DNA from: Candidatus Thiodiazotropha sp. (ex Monitilora ramsayi) | Lineage (GTDB): Bacteria; Pseudomonadota; Gammaproteobacteria; Chromatiales; Chromatiaceae | Assembly: GCA_025655575.1 (NCBI GenBank) | Contig: JAHXIP010000003.1 | Location: 124,001 to 188,000, forward strand | Direction: 5' to 3' | DNA length: 64,000 bases | Shown here: positions 37,058 to 48,300 of the stretch, in pieces | How the letters are laid out: the number at the start of each line of letters is the position of its first letter | How positions within the stretch are numbered: position 1 is the stretch's first letter | The notes under the pieces: model-generated | Seen by the model: the letters and a program-made list of their open reading frames with translations, nothing else | What the model was told of the DNA's origin: nothing | The model's database searches: none | Translations under genes and position numbers: made by a program

Positions 37058-38632
37058 TTATCTCAGTAGACGTTGCAACGCAGTGGCGATCAATCCAGGA
37101 TGGGGAAAATCTTCACTATCAATCCTAATACTCTGTTGCTGCTCAACTGTGGTGAGTGATTCCTGCTGTCGCTGCTGGCGGGTCAGCACTTCCAAATCCG
37201 CCTCTGAGGCATCACCACCCGATTCGGCCCTTTGTTTCACCCGGGATTGCAAAACTGTTTCGGGCGCCAAACAATTGAGAATCAGTATAGGCGTCTGCAG
37301 CTCTGCCGCCAGATCAAAAAAGGCCTTGCGTTGCTGCTGTTTGAGAAACGTGGCGTCAACGATCACGGAGAAATTTGCCTGCAGCAATGATCTCGCCATA
37401 CCTTCGAGATGTGCGTAGGTGATCTCAGTCGCTTTCTCAGAGTAACGTTGTAAATTCTCACATTCCGGTAAATGGACATTGCCAGGAAACAGCCGCTTTC
37501 GCTCCACATCTGACCGTATGCGAATCGCCATGAGCTGTTCGGCAAACCAACCACTGATATGGCTCTTGCCCGCACCTGATACCCCATAGGTAATCAATAG
37601 CACGGCGGATGGGTGGCGAATCACCGACTCCCCCAGCGTGAGATAACGCCGGTAGGTTTGTAGAACATCGGTCGCCTCAACTCTGCTCAGATCGGACTGA
37701 CGAAATCGTATGGCACAAACCTTGGCTCTTACCATGGCACGATAGAGCAGATAGAAACGTAAAAGAGGAAGTGCGGAGTAATCACCCGTCAGTTCCAGAT
37801 AGGTATTGAGTAACAGGTCTGACAGATCATTCATCCCTCGATGCTGCAGATCCATTAGCAGAAAAGCGAGATCACTCAGGGTGTCAATCCAGCGCAGCCC
37901 TGGATTGAATTCAATACCGTCGAAAGGCGTCAGCCTGTTTTCAAACCGGGTGATGTTGCCAAGATGCAGATCACCATGACACTCCCTGATATGACCGCTA
38001 TCCCGACGCTCCCATAACAGATCGGTCGATGCCGCCACGAACTCTTCGGTCCAGATCTGCAGTGTGTCCAGACGTTCGATCTCCAGCAGCGGATGACGTT
38101 GACTGCGAATTTGCTGAAAGTTTTCGTCCATCGGTAGCAGGACCGACTTGGGCGTTCCAAAATCCGATGACTTGGGTGCTGCCGGAATCTGCAGATGAAA
38201 TGTGGCGATCTGATTGGCGAGGCTCAAGATTTCGCCCCTGTCCGGCAAGCGGGTGTCTAGCAGATCCTGCTGGCGAAAACGGCGCATCTTGACGGCATAC
38301 TCCAACACCTCCGTCTCCGCTTTGAGTGTTGGTTTCTCAGGTGTTCCATGAATAGCGACCACCGTCAGATAGAGATCCGAGGCCAATCGTCCGTTGAGCC
38401 GCAGCTCCTCTTCACAGCAGATACGACGTTTCTCCAATGACGAAAAATCGAGAAATCCCAGATCGATGGGCTTCTTGATCTTATAGGCGAAATCTCCGAC
38501 CAACAGCAGATGCGAGATATGGGTCTCGATATGTTTGATCCGATCAACGCCATGGGGAAAACCGGCAGGTGATGCCATCAGTCGACGTAGCCAGCTGAGC
38601 TGGGATGTCGGGGCTTCTGGCGTCATTGTCAT
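37058..38632 (-). CDS. Aminoglycoside phosphotransferase-like domain fused to AAA/zeta-like ATPase
   Basis: HVSHLLLVGDFAYKIKKPIDLGFLDFS..., HGDLHLGNI kinase motif, then TYGVSGAGKSHIS Walker A. Confidence 0.85.
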   Translation of the reverse strand: MTMTPEAPTSQLSWLRRLMASPAGFPHGVDRIKHIETHISHLLLVGDFAYKIKKPIDLGFLDFSSLEKRRICCEEELRLNGRLASDLYLTVVAIHGTPEKPTLKAETEVLEYAVKMRRFRQQDLLDTRLPDRGEILSLANQIATFHLQIPAAPKSSDFGTPKSVLLPMDENFQQIRSQRHPLLEIERLDTLQIWTEEFVAASTDLLWERRDSGHIRECHGDLHLGNITRFENRLTPFDGIEFNPGLRWIDTLSDLAFLLMDLQHRGMNDLSDLLLNTYLELTGDYSALPLLRFYLLYRAMVRAKVCAIRFRQSDLSRVEATDVLQTYRRYLTLGESVIRHPSAVLLITYGVSGAGKSHISGWFAEQLMAIRIRSDVERKRLFPGNVHLPECENLQRYSEKATEITYAHLEGMARSLLQANFSVIVDATFLKQQQRKAFFDLAAELQTPILILNCLAPETVLQSRVKQRAESGGDASEADLEVLTRQQRQQESLTTVEQQQSIRIDSEDFPHPGLIATALQRLLR

Positions 38633-38646
38633 AGGTGGGGCTATCC

Positions 38647-38674
38647 TTGACTATATATTAGATAGTGCTAATAT
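38647..38674 (+). promoter_or_regulatory. Putative promoter with embedded ArsR-like palindrome upstream of the DUF2892 gene
   Basis: TTGACT-(16)-TAATAT with ATATTAG-atagtg-CTAATAT (38655-38674). Confidence 0.55.
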
Positions 38675-38716
38675 GTCGCCCACTTAGTGATCGTGGGTAG
38701 TTTTCAGGCGATCCCT

Positions 38717-38740
38717 CACACCTCTCGGGGTGTTTTTTCT
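38717..38740 (+). terminator. Terminator-like hairpin in the leader before the DUF2892 gene
   Basis: ACACC-tctcgg-GGTGT followed by TTTTTCT, about 35 nt before the start codon. Confidence 0.6.
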
Positions 38741-38774
38741 AAGGATCTATAACTACTAGCTTAGAGGCAAATCC

Positions 38775-38978
38775 ATGAATATCGACCGTATTGTCCTGGC
38801 CTTCGCCGGTTTCGCCATTCTTTTGAGTGTGGTGCTCTCCCAGTTCCATCATCCCTATTGGCTCTATTTCACAGCTTTTGTGGGAATCAACCTGCTGCAG
38901 TCCGCCTTTACCGGCTTCTGCCCACTGGCAATGATTCTGAAAAAACTCGGCAAGCGCAGCGGTACCGCCTTCTCCTAA
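38775..38978 (+). CDS. DUF2892 / YgaP-type transmembrane protein
   Basis: 67-aa two-TM protein: [59 protein letters not shown]. Confidence 0.85.
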   Translation: MNIDRIVLAFAGFAILLSVVLSQFHHPYWLYFTAFVGINLLQSAFTGFCPLAMILKKLGKRSGTAFS

Positions 38979-39037
38979 GGCTGTCCTGAGTCCACGCTTC
39001 GGGTTGGCCGGCGCAGGGATGCGCCGAAATCAGCAAA

Positions 39038-40378
39038 CTAATCCTCATCCGTTTCCAGGGGTTCCGCCTGCAGATCGTGGGCTGTAGCGCCCGTTATCCG
39101 CACACGCACAAAGTCTCCCGGTTCCAACTCCCAGGCGCCTGGTATGATGACCCGACCATCGATCTCCGGGGCATCCGCCGAACTACGGGCAACCACCTGT
39201 TTCTCCTTGACCTCATCCACCAGAACAATGGTTTCACTGCCAATCTTCGCCTGTAGCCGTTGACGACTGATCTCGGTCTGGACCTGCATGAAGCGGGCGC
39301 GCCGCTCCTCTTTGACCTCATCCGGCACCGCATCGGGTAGTGCATTGGCCTGGGCGCCCTCTACGGGTGAGTAGGCAAAGCAGCCGACCCGGTCGAGTTG
39401 CGCCTCACGCAGAAAATCGAGGAGCTCTTCGAACTCTGTCTCCGTCTCTCCCGGAAAACCGACGATAAAGGTACTGCGCAGCGTCAGCTCAGGACATTGA
39501 ATACGCCAGTGAGCAATGCGTGAAAGCACCTTTTCAGTTGCGGCAGGACGCTTCATCGACTGCAGTACGCGCTGATTGCCGTGCTGCAGGGGCATGTCTA
39601 GATAGGGCAGAATCAAGCCTTCGGCCATCAGCGGGATCAGATCATCCACATGGGGATAGGGATAGACGTAGTGCAGGCGTATCCAGGCGGGTAAATCTCC
39701 CAGGGCCGCAGCCAGCTCACGGATACGGGTTTGTAGCGGCCGTCCCTGCCAGAAATCGGGGCGATACCTGAGATCGACACCATAGGCGCTGGTATCCTGC
39801 GAAACCACCAGCAACTCTCTGACGCCGGATTCCACCAGTCGCTCCGCCTCCTGCATGACTTCGCCAATGGGACGACTGACCAATGGTCCACGCAGATCCG
39901 GGATGATGCAGAAACTGCAACTGTGGTTACAGCCCTCAGAGATTTTCAGGTAGGCAAAATGCCTCGGGGTCAGCTTGATACCTGCCGGCGGTAGCAGGCT
40001 GGTAAAGGGATCGTGTGGCGCCGGCAGCTGGGCATGTACCGCCTCCATCACTGCCTCATAGGCATGGGGGCCGGTGACCGACAGGACTTGGGGATGTGCC
40101 TCACGAATACGCACTTCATCCACGCCAAGGCAGCCGGTCACGATGACCCGGCCATTCTCCTGCAGCGCCTCACCAATGGCGTCCAAGGATTCTTCGACCG
40201 CAGCATCGATAAAACCACAGGTGTTGACCACGACCAGGTCTGCACCATCATAGGTAGCGGAAAGCTCATATCCCTCAGCCCTTAAGCGGCTGAGAATTCG
40301 CTCGGAATCGACCAGGTTTTTTGGACAACCGAGGCTGACAAATCCAATCTGTGGGGGGGTATCTGACATTGTATTCAA
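39038..40378 (-). CDS. rimO: Ribosomal protein S12 methylthiotransferase
   Basis: [18 protein letters not shown], radical-SAM CSFCIIP, C-terminal TRAM domain. Confidence 0.97.
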   Translation of the reverse strand: MNTMSDTPPQIGFVSLGCPKNLVDSERILSRLRAEGYELSATYDGADLVVVNTCGFIDAAVEESLDAIGEALQENGRVIVTGCLGVDEVRIREAHPQVLSVTGPHAYEAVMEAVHAQLPAPHDPFTSLLPPAGIKLTPRHFAYLKISEGCNHSCSFCIIPDLRGPLVSRPIGEVMQEAERLVESGVRELLVVSQDTSAYGVDLRYRPDFWQGRPLQTRIRELAAALGDLPAWIRLHYVYPYPHVDDLIPLMAEGLILPYLDMPLQHGNQRVLQSMKRPAATEKVLSRIAHWRIQCPELTLRSTFIVGFPGETETEFEELLDFLREAQLDRVGCFAYSPVEGAQANALPDAVPDEVKEERRARFMQVQTEISRQRLQAKIGSETIVLVDEVKEKQVVARSSADAPEIDGRVIIPGAWELEPGDFVRVRITGATAHDLQAEPLETDED

Positions 40379-41238
40379 TAGTTCAGGCGATAGAGTTCTC
40401 GCCGATAGTGCGCCACCTGTTCATCCTGAGCATCCAGCTGATCCAGTACGGCCTGCATACCCTTGCGAGCGATGCCGTTGCGATAACCCGGTTGACTCCG
40501 GGCCAACGTGAGCAACAGATCGAGGGCAGTCTGGATATCATCGCTCATGAGTGAGAGGGCTGCCAGTGCGTACTGCAGTTCGGGGTCCTCTGGTGTCGAA
40601 TCGAGTTGCTGTTGGACTTGTTCCCGTCCGTCGACAGCCTTTGCAGTCACAATAAAATCAAGGTGGGATAATAGGTTACGTATCTCAACCGCTTCCTGTG
40701 CCTCCAGAGGTAACGCACTGAGTAGCGTGTGAGCTTCAGGGAAACGCTCCTGTCGCATAAGAATTTTGGTCATCAGGGTAGGATACGCCAACTGCATCGG
40801 CTCACTCACCGCCGCCTCGGCCAGCAATTGCAAAGCCGCGTCCGGGTCTCCTGCCTGCCAGATTGCGATGGCCTGCCGGCTGGTCTCGTCCAATGGTTTC
40901 TCCACATAGGACTCGACGATACGGGGATAGTCCGCCTCCGGCTGTACGCCATGATACTCGGCCACCAGCTCTCCATGACGGAATAGTTTGAATGATGGCA
41001 GGCTGCGGACACCGAACCGTTCCGCCAAAGGCTTCTGGTCATCGGTATTGACGGAAACCAACAGAAACCTGCCCTTATAACTCTCCGCTAAATCGATCAG
41101 AATCTCCCGCTGCTTGAGAGACGGCCCCACCCATGGCGCCCAGAAATCCACCAGTACCAACCCGCGTTTGGAATTTTCCAATACCAGGTGGTCAAAATTA
41201 TCGACTGTACCTTCAAGGATATAGGCGGGGTTTGTCAT
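40375..41238 (-). CDS. cnoX: Thioredoxin/TPR co-chaperone CnoX (YbbN) family
   Basis: Trx-like N-domain with [15 protein letters not shown] and C-terminal TPR-like region. Confidence 0.88.
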   Translation of the reverse strand: MTNPAYILEGTVDNFDHLVLENSKRGLVLVDFWAPWVGPSLKQREILIDLAESYKGRFLLVSVNTDDQKPLAERFGVRSLPSFKLFRHGELVAEYHGVQPEADYPRIVESYVEKPLDETSRQAIAIWQAGDPDAALQLLAEAAVSEPMQLAYPTLMTKILMRQERFPEAHTLLSALPLEAQEAVEIRNLLSHLDFIVTAKAVDGREQVQQQLDSTPEDPELQYALAALSLMSDDIQTALDLLLTLARSQPGYRNGIARKGMQAVLDQLDAQDEQVAHYRRELYRLNY

Positions 41239-41567
41239 GAATTCAGCAGACTCATCAGGGAGTCACTGGAATGGTCCCGGCCCATCTCCACGATGATGGT
41301 ATCACTCAACTCCAATTCCCCATTTGCCACATGGGGTAGAAGCTGTTCGGTAATCTGCTGGACGACCAGCATCCCGGCTCGGTTGGGATCATCTTCAGGC
41401 AGCGAGACAATACCTTGTTGGAGATCACCGAGATAGCGGGTGAAGGCCTCTGATTGATCCTGCTGTCCCAGCATCTGAAACTCGGTCGTAAAATCGATAT
41501 GCAGCTCACGTCCCGGCTGCTCAGGATCATCCAATACACCGATCTTGAGTGGGCCTTCAATCAACAT
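41235..41567 (-). CDS. Conserved-looking hypothetical protein
   Basis: 110-aa ORF translationally coupled (4-bp overlap) with cnoX. Confidence 0.6.
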   Translation of the reverse strand: MLIEGPLKIGVLDDPEQPGRELHIDFTTEFQMLGQQDQSEAFTRYLGDLQQGIVSLPEDDPNRAGMLVVQQITEQLLPHVANGELELSDTIIVEMGRDHSSDSLMSLLNS

Positions 41568-41867
41568 CTTTCGTCTCCATTAGACAGGCTGGAAAAGCGT
41601 CATGGTATAACGATCCGTCATGACATAAAAGTCTTTCCAAACCATAGACTTAGAAATATGCAGGGACTATTTTACAGAAAACTTCTGTCTCCTTTCCCTA
41701 TTCTATGCGAGGATAATGGTTGGAACACTGGCGTCACCAAGTCACTACGACTTACTGTAAAAGGTGTGCGTACTCTTTATGACCCATGGACGGTTTCAAC
41801 CACAGTTCAGGTCGCATCTACCCGTTCGGTATGTATAGACGACCTCCGCAGTTTGAGAGGTAAAGGT

Positions 41868-42008
41868 ATGAAGAACTGTAAACTCTGCCGCTTCAGCAAG
41901 GTGTGTAATGACTTGCCGGGCATCTGTATTCTGGTCCAGTATGCAGCCGTCGCTGTACTGGTTGTCTCCCTGGGATTTCTCTTTTTCTCCCAGGAAGTCT
42001 TTAGCTGA
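41868..42008 (+). CDS. 46-aa Cys-rich single-TM small protein
   Basis: MKNCKLCRFSKVCNDLPGICILVQYAAVAVLVVSLGFLFFSQEVFS, preceded by GAGAGG ribosome-binding-site-like sequence. Confidence 0.6.
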   Translation: MKNCKLCRFSKVCNDLPGICILVQYAAVAVLVVSLGFLFFSQEVFS

Positions 42009-42268
42009 TTCTTAAAGACTCTTCGCTTGACCGCTCTCCCGTAACTACTGCAGGAAGTCGGATATGAACATTCTGACAACCAGCAGCTGAATACTGTCAT
42101 ATCTTGCGTGGATAACACGTGTTATCTACACACAGATAAGCGTGCGGTCTGGTCTTTCATAGAATTTCTCACACTTTTCCCGGGCCTATTCCATTCATGC
42201 GCATGCTTAGGATTTTGCAGCAAATCCGCTATGATGCACACATCATTCATCCAACGATTTCATGAAAA

Positions 42269-43036
42269 ATGGCAGTAAAAGAGATTGTACTGATTGGCGT
42301 TGGCGAGATCGGCGGTGTCTTCGCCCGAGGCTTTCTTCGTCTGGGTTACAGTGTGCATCCAATCACACGGAAAACAGTCATGAGCGAGGTGGCCGCAAGC
42401 ATTGAGCAACCTCAGCTGGTAGTACTGGCAGTTGGTGAGAATGACTTACAGCCAGTACTAAAAGATATCCCAGAGGTTTGGAAATCACGGCTCTGCCTGC
42501 TACAGAATGAGTTGCTGCCGAATGACTGGCGCGGAATACCGGATCCGACAGTCATCTCTATCTGGTTCGAAAAGAAACCCGGCATGGATGCGAAAGTGAT
42601 CATCCCCTCACCGGTCTATGGCCCTCAGGCCCAACTGGTCGCTCAGGCGTTGGATACCCTGTCCATACCCAGCAGAGTACTGGCTACTCAAAGTGAGCTA
42701 CTCAATGAACTGGTAGTCAAGAATCTCTATATCCTGACCACCAACATCGCAGGCCTGCGTACCGGAGGGACAGTCGGTGAATTATGGCGTGACCACAGAA
42801 TGTTTGCCACTGAGGTAGCACAGGAAGTCGTTCTCCTTCAGGAGAAGCTAACTGGTACCTCTCTGGATTCATCCGCACTGATCCAAAGAATGACTGAGGC
42901 CTTTGATGGAGACCCTGACCACAAATGCATGGGACGCAGCGCTCCTGCTCGCCTTGCCCGAGCACTCGAACATGCCCAGTCCCAAAGTCTTGAGTTGCCG
43001 TCATTGTTGAAAGTGAAACCTGAAACCCATCAATAG
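42269..43036 (+). CDS. NAD(P)-binding ketopantoate-reductase-like protein
   Basis: IVLIGVGEIGGVFARGFLRLGYSVHPITR Rossmann start. Confidence 0.55.
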   Translation: MAVKEIVLIGVGEIGGVFARGFLRLGYSVHPITRKTVMSEVAASIEQPQLVVLAVGENDLQPVLKDIPEVWKSRLCLLQNELLPNDWRGIPDPTVISIWFEKKPGMDAKVIIPSPVYGPQAQLVAQALDTLSIPSRVLATQSELLNELVVKNLYILTTNIAGLRTGGTVGELWRDHRMFATEVAQEVVLLQEKLTGTSLDSSALIQRMTEAFDGDPDHKCMGRSAPARLARALEHAQSQSLELPSLLKVKPETHQ

Positions 43037-43041
43037 CAACC

Positions 43042-43491
43042 ATGTCTAAGAACAAAAACCCGATTGAACTGGGTAGCCGGGTGCTACTGCATTTATCCAT
43101 GACACTGGAGGACGGTACAGAAGTTATCTCAACTTATGAAGATGATCCTTTATCATTTACGTTTGGAGATGGCGTTATGGAAACATCGCTGGAAGGTTTG
43201 CTTCTTGGCCTAAAGACAGGTGACGAACAGAACTGGGAGGTTATGGGAGATGAGGTTTATGGTCACAATGACATCGATAATCTGCAATGGATTGATCGTG
43301 AGATGTTTTCAGCTCAAATGGAATTAAGTATTGATCAGATCATCGGCTTTACTACATCAAATGGTGAGGAGGTCGCAGGCCGTATCGTAAAAATAGAGCC
43401 CGCACAGATTCAACTTGATTTTAATCACCCCTTGAGCGGCAAGATATTTTTCTTCAAAACCACGATACTTAATGTAGACCCTCCCGAGTAA
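43042..43491 (+). CDS. fkpB: FKBP-type peptidyl-prolyl isomerase, SlpA-like
   Basis: [44 protein letters not shown]; directly upstream of ispH. Confidence 0.9.
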   Translation: MSKNKNPIELGSRVLLHLSMTLEDGTEVISTYEDDPLSFTFGDGVMETSLEGLLLGLKTGDEQNWEVMGDEVYGHNDIDNLQWIDREMFSAQMELSIDQIIGFTTSNGEEVAGRIVKIEPAQIQLDFNHPLSGKIFFFKTTILNVDPPE

Positions 43492-43495
43492 ACTC

Positions 43496-44461
43496 ATGAA
43501 ACAGATCCTTCTTGCCAATCCACGTGGTTTTTGTGCCGGTGTCGATCGGGCTATAGAGATTGTTGAGCGCGCGCTGGAGCAACTGGGTGCTCCCATCTAT
43601 GTTCGGCATGAAGTAGTGCATAACCGTTTCGTGGTTGAAAGTCTTCGCCAAAGAGGTGCTGTTTTCGTCGACGAACTCGATGACGTGCCTGATGGAAATA
43701 CCGTCATTTTCAGCGCCCACGGCGTTTCGCAATCGGTTAGACAAGAAGCAGAAAAACGCGCACTGAGAGTATTTGATGCCACCTGCCCTCTGGTCACCAA
43801 GGTTCACCTTGAGGTTGCGCGACGCTGTCGAGATGGTTATGAAGTCATATTAATTGGACATCGAGGACATCCAGAGGTGGAAGGCACTATGGGACAGTGC
43901 ACACGAGAAGATAATTCATCCCACATCCACTTAGTGGTCACGACCGACGATGTGGAGAGGCTTGACATCGGAAAGCCGAATAAAATTGCCTATGTTACGC
44001 AGACAACGCTCTCAATAGATGATACCGAGCAAGTTATTAATGCGCTACGAATGCATTTTCCTCAAATAACAGGTCCCAGGAAAAAGGATATTTGTTACGC
44101 AACGCAGAACCGGCAAGATGCTGTCAAAGAGTTAGCCAATCAATGTGACCTGGTACTGGTAGTAGGTTCCCCAAACAGCTCAAACTCCAACCGCCTGAGA
44201 GAGATAGCTGAGAAGCATGGGACGAGTGCCTATTTAATTGATGGTGCAGAAGATATACAAAAGGAGTGGCTTAAGGAAACCAGGATGATTGGGGTAACCG
44301 CAGGAGCTTCTGCACCTGAAGTCCTGGTAGAGCGGGTGCTTGCTCAACTAACTAAATGGGGAGCAAAGAGGGCCATAGAAAGCGAAGGCAAACGTGAAGA
44401 GGTGGTATTCTCACTTCCCAAAGAGCTAGTAAAGCCATCGGAAAATGGGGGAGTACCCTAA
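43496..44461 (+). CDS. ispH: 4-hydroxy-3-methylbut-2-enyl diphosphate reductase
   Basis: [61 protein letters not shown]. Confidence 0.97.
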   Translation: MKQILLANPRGFCAGVDRAIEIVERALEQLGAPIYVRHEVVHNRFVVESLRQRGAVFVDELDDVPDGNTVIFSAHGVSQSVRQEAEKRALRVFDATCPLVTKVHLEVARRCRDGYEVILIGHRGHPEVEGTMGQCTREDNSSHIHLVVTTDDVERLDIGKPNKIAYVTQTTLSIDDTEQVINALRMHFPQITGPRKKDICYATQNRQDAVKELANQCDLVLVVGSPNSSNSNRLREIAEKHGTSAYLIDGAEDIQKEWLKETRMIGVTAGASAPEVLVERVLAQLTKWGAKRAIESEGKREEVVFSLPKELVKPSENGGVP

Positions 44462-44490
44462 GCCACTATCTACAATGGATCATTGATTCC

Positions 44491-44982
44491 TTACCAACAA
44501 AGCTCTGTGCTATCCGCACCTCCATCATCCTCGGCATCCTCAAGACCTATCTGATTTACTCTGAACAAGGTACAGTCTGTATCGTCTGCCTGATCACCGA
44601 TAGCAGTGGCGGTGACTTCATAATCCATTGTCGTGGGGTCGCCATCAGTATTCAATACAATATTGTAATTGTCCGGTACTCCATCATCATTTTGGTCAAA
44701 ACGATCAATAGCCTTCTGATAAGCAAGGGTATCAGACACACCGTCAGGTGTTCCGTCCGGACCGTAGTTAAGTTGAGCAATGGAGGTTGCATATGCAGAA
44801 TGAGCCCTTCGATATTTCTCTTGTTCAGACTTCACCAAGCTCAATATTGTTCTGCTATCATTTCTAGCAGATTTCAATACCTGCTCTCTATACATGGGAT
44901 AACCGATCGCAGCAATTATCGTCATAACAGCCAGCACGATCATGAGTTCTACCAAGGTAAATCCGGAACAAGAGCGTCTCAT
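44491..44982 (-). CDS. pilE: Type IV pilin-like protein (PilE)
   Basis: Prepilin motif GFTLVELMIVLAVMTIIAAIGYPMYREQ; last gene of the minor-pilin operon. Confidence 0.88.
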   Translation of the reverse strand: MRRSCSGFTLVELMIVLAVMTIIAAIGYPMYREQVLKSARNDSRTILSLVKSEQEKYRRAHSAYATSIAQLNYGPDGTPDGVSDTLAYQKAIDRFDQNDDGVPDNYNIVLNTDGDPTTMDYEVTATAIGDQADDTDCTLFRVNQIGLEDAEDDGGADSTELCW

Positions 44983-45000
44983 AGCAATAACCTCAAAAAA

Positions 45001-45366
45001 TCACTGGCGTTCGATCTTAATCACGTAGGGTACCGATGGACTCTTTTGATTAGGCACAAGCGTAGCCTTAATCTCTTCACCTTGTTTAATATCGGTTATC
45101 AACCCAAGTTTCACAGAAGTTCCAATAACCTTCATGGAAGAGTCCATGAGATAAACCATATCATTGATCCAGATCTGCTTTGTTTTCAGATCTAACCCGT
45201 CGAAAGGTCCGGTAACTACCTGCTCTTGTCCGCCATATGATAAATCACCCGAGAACTCATCATGCTGTTGCGCCAAGAGCGAGCCATTAAAAGACAAACA
45301 AACGAGAGTAAATAAGCCGAAAAGTCTATGCTTAAATACTCGATAATTTACATAGGGCACTTTCAT
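45001..45366 (-). CDS. PilY2-like small exported protein
   Basis: Signal peptide and position between pilY1 and pilE, as in known pilY1-pilY2-pilE operons. Confidence 0.55.
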   Translation of the reverse strand: MKVPYVNYRVFKHRLFGLFTLVCLSFNGSLLAQQHDEFSGDLSYGGQEQVVTGPFDGLDLKTKQIWINDMVYLMDSSMKVIGTSVKLGLITDIKQGEEIKATLVPNQKSPSVPYVIKIERQ

Positions 45367-45396
45367 ATTATCCCTCACTATTTTTGAACCAGTCGA

Positions 45397-48300
45397 CTAT
45401 TCCATCCTGTAGCGTCCCCAGGAGGAACGGGCGCCTTTGTTTGAACCACCCTGCAGGTTATAGGTATCTAGATCCTCTGCTGGTACCAAAGCGGTACCCG
45501 TAGCACCTTTACCTGATTTAACCAGTGTAGGTTGCCAATAGAGCGACCCGGACCGAACACCCCCGACATTCGCGTCACCCACCTGATCTTCGGAGTCAAA
45601 ATCACCATCATGATTAACATCAATCGCAATAAAATCAGGCTCTGAACCATCGAACAGGTTATGTACCATCAGCCAACTGTAACCTGCAGATGAACTACAA
45701 AGATTGGATTCAGGCACCATTGTGGTGTAGAAGACCACCTCTCCAAACACGATTGGATTAACAATCACACGCTCACCGGTATCAGGCAGATCGAAGTACC
45801 AGCCACGATTGACTGTGTAGTCTATCGGGTGATCACTCAAAAGCCTCACATCAAAACCGGCAAGTGCACCCTCATTAACTGTCTGACTAATAAGGACCGA
45901 GTCGCGACTAGCGGTGATTGCTGTACCATCGTCCCAAATCCCATAAAAGGAATTCTCACCTGTTGAAACAGGATCAGACTCAGCCATGTATTGCCCCGTT
46001 CCAAAGAAAATCAACGTGTTTGGAGCGGTGCTGCTATGACGTTCAGACGGATGCTGAATCACCATAGGTTGCGTTGTGATCGGCTGCGCGACATTAGCAG
46101 CGGACTTGGCCTGAAACAGTGGCAGCGATCCATAAGCCAAGCCCCATGCACTAGAATCGGTTGATGAGAGATCAAAAGCCCACAGATTACCCAAAACATC
46201 ACCTGCATAAGCTCTATCTGCAATATTGCCATCACCAAGATCAATCACAGCCGGCGTCGAAAGACCGTTACAATTACTGCCAGCTGTCAGGCAATCACCA
46301 CCCGACACGATATCGCCTGGGATCGGGCTGGTGCCAGTAAGGCTGGGTACCACATCGAACGAAGGACTCGATTTATCCAGATACTTAACAAATAGTTTCG
46401 CCTTTCCATCACCACCCGGATTATAGCCATTACCAAAGACCACGGCCCAACGTCCATTGTTCATCTGTGCAATGGTAGGTTTCCCAAAAGTGAAGCCAAG
46501 ATGCTCATGTGAAAATTCCCAAAGAATATTACCTGCAACACCTGTCTCTGTTGTCAGATTGTTGGGATTACTGACATTGATTGCAAAAATTGATCTGCCA
46601 CCACCGCGCATGGCGCCAACAAGGATTGTATGCCACTTTTTACCGGTGCCATCGATATTTTCAAAAACCTCTGCCACCGTAAGCTCACCGTCTACGTAAT
46701 TTCGGTGCTCATAGGCTTGGTTCGCCAACCAATGCAATCCCCAGCGTTCTTCATCTTTAAATACGGCTTTGGGAAAATAAGCAAATACCTCTTCACCGGT
46801 TTCAGCATCAAAAGCATGCAATGCGCCATCGTTGGCTCCTACATAGACCATTTCCCTGCGTCCATTTGCACCGGATGGAACCGCATCGTTTGCCCAACTC
46901 TGATAAGAGGAACTTGAATAGGCTTCTGGATCCGGATCTCCCACATAGACCGGTGAAGAGTGGATAATATCACCCAGCCGGTGGCCATTTCGTGGCCGGA
47001 ATTCACCTACGTTCCGCCCTTCGTCAGCATGGTCACCCAGCAGATATCTAACAAGTTTTTCACCATATGCCTGATTGGCTGCAATCTCAGCAGAATCAGT
47101 TGTTGTGACCGGAAAAGGCGCATCATGCAGGAGATCATTAATCTGCGTACTGTCCAAGTCAGATGCACCGGGACTTGTATAGTCAGATGGAAAATCGAAA
47201 GGGATACCGGAAGAGCCATTATGGGTCACTATCACTCTTGACGTATAGTCCCGCGCATCTAATAGCGTATGCGCCTCCCAGTTCGGTGCAGGCGATACAG
47301 CACTGCCGATTATCTCATAGCTATAAAGCTCTCCACTCCAGTAGCTGGAATCAAACTTGCCCTGCACCACATTACCACCACTGATGACGTTGAACGTATC
47401 AACCGCAACAGCGGCAGCAGACACTGGGTTTCGTGATGATATATCATCGATTGCCTGTTGCAATCTTAAGATTAACTCTTCCGGATCTCTGGCGCTAAGG
47501 AATAAACCACGACCATTCCATGCGGCATGCATCATGTCATCGACTGTGGTGCTTGTGTTTCGTACAGGTGTTGGCCAACCGGTAGCAAGACTGGCATTAC
47601 AGCTCGTTGGCCAGTTTTGCGAAGCCAGACTGCTACTACGTGAATTCGGAATACAGGGGTTGCCTGTTGCATCCGTATCAGGAATCGAACCCCTGACACC
47701 GAAGGCGACCGTAAAAGTAACAAGATGTTGTTGAGTATTGGTATCGAAGCAATTGGGGTGAAGATCCTCTTCACCTACAGTAACCGCATCACACTCAGCT
47801 TGATCGCCAGGGGCTACAGGTATCCTAACGATTGGGACTTCGTTGGCAATACCCAATAGATCGTTTTCATAATACTCCATTGCCACATCAGACAAACCAT
47901 TAAAAAAAGTATCGGCATAGGATTGGCCATCATAGTCGCTATCCCCATCACCATCCGCGTTATCTACAGAGGGATCACCGCCATTCCAAAAACCATCAGA
48001 CATAACAATGGCAAAATTCTGCTGGCAAGTACCTCCAAGATCCGGCGAAAGAATCGGAGAGTGTCCCGCGGCACTATCGGTTTGTAAAGCAGGCGTATAG
48101 CCGAACAGGGCGCTATTGGTCATCTCATTTCTGAAATATCGGCCTACGTTCTGTAAACCTAATCTGAGCGGTGTACCGCTGGACGAGTTAACACCTAACA
48201 AGTTATCCAGTAATGTGGACTTATTGACTACTGCATCCGCATCAATAGGCAAAGATAAATCATCAATATCCTTTACCTGTGTACCTACCTCACTCCCTTT

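Noticed and set aside
38682-38740. Fluoride or other known riboswitch in the DUF2892 leader
   Set aside because: GGCGAT is present but the rest of the fluoride consensus is absent; no known riboswitch class recognised.
41454-41867. Upstream portion of the 184-aa ORF 41454..42008
   Set aside because: No protein-like features; overlaps the coding start of the minus-strand 110-aa gene; only the last 46 codons look genuine.
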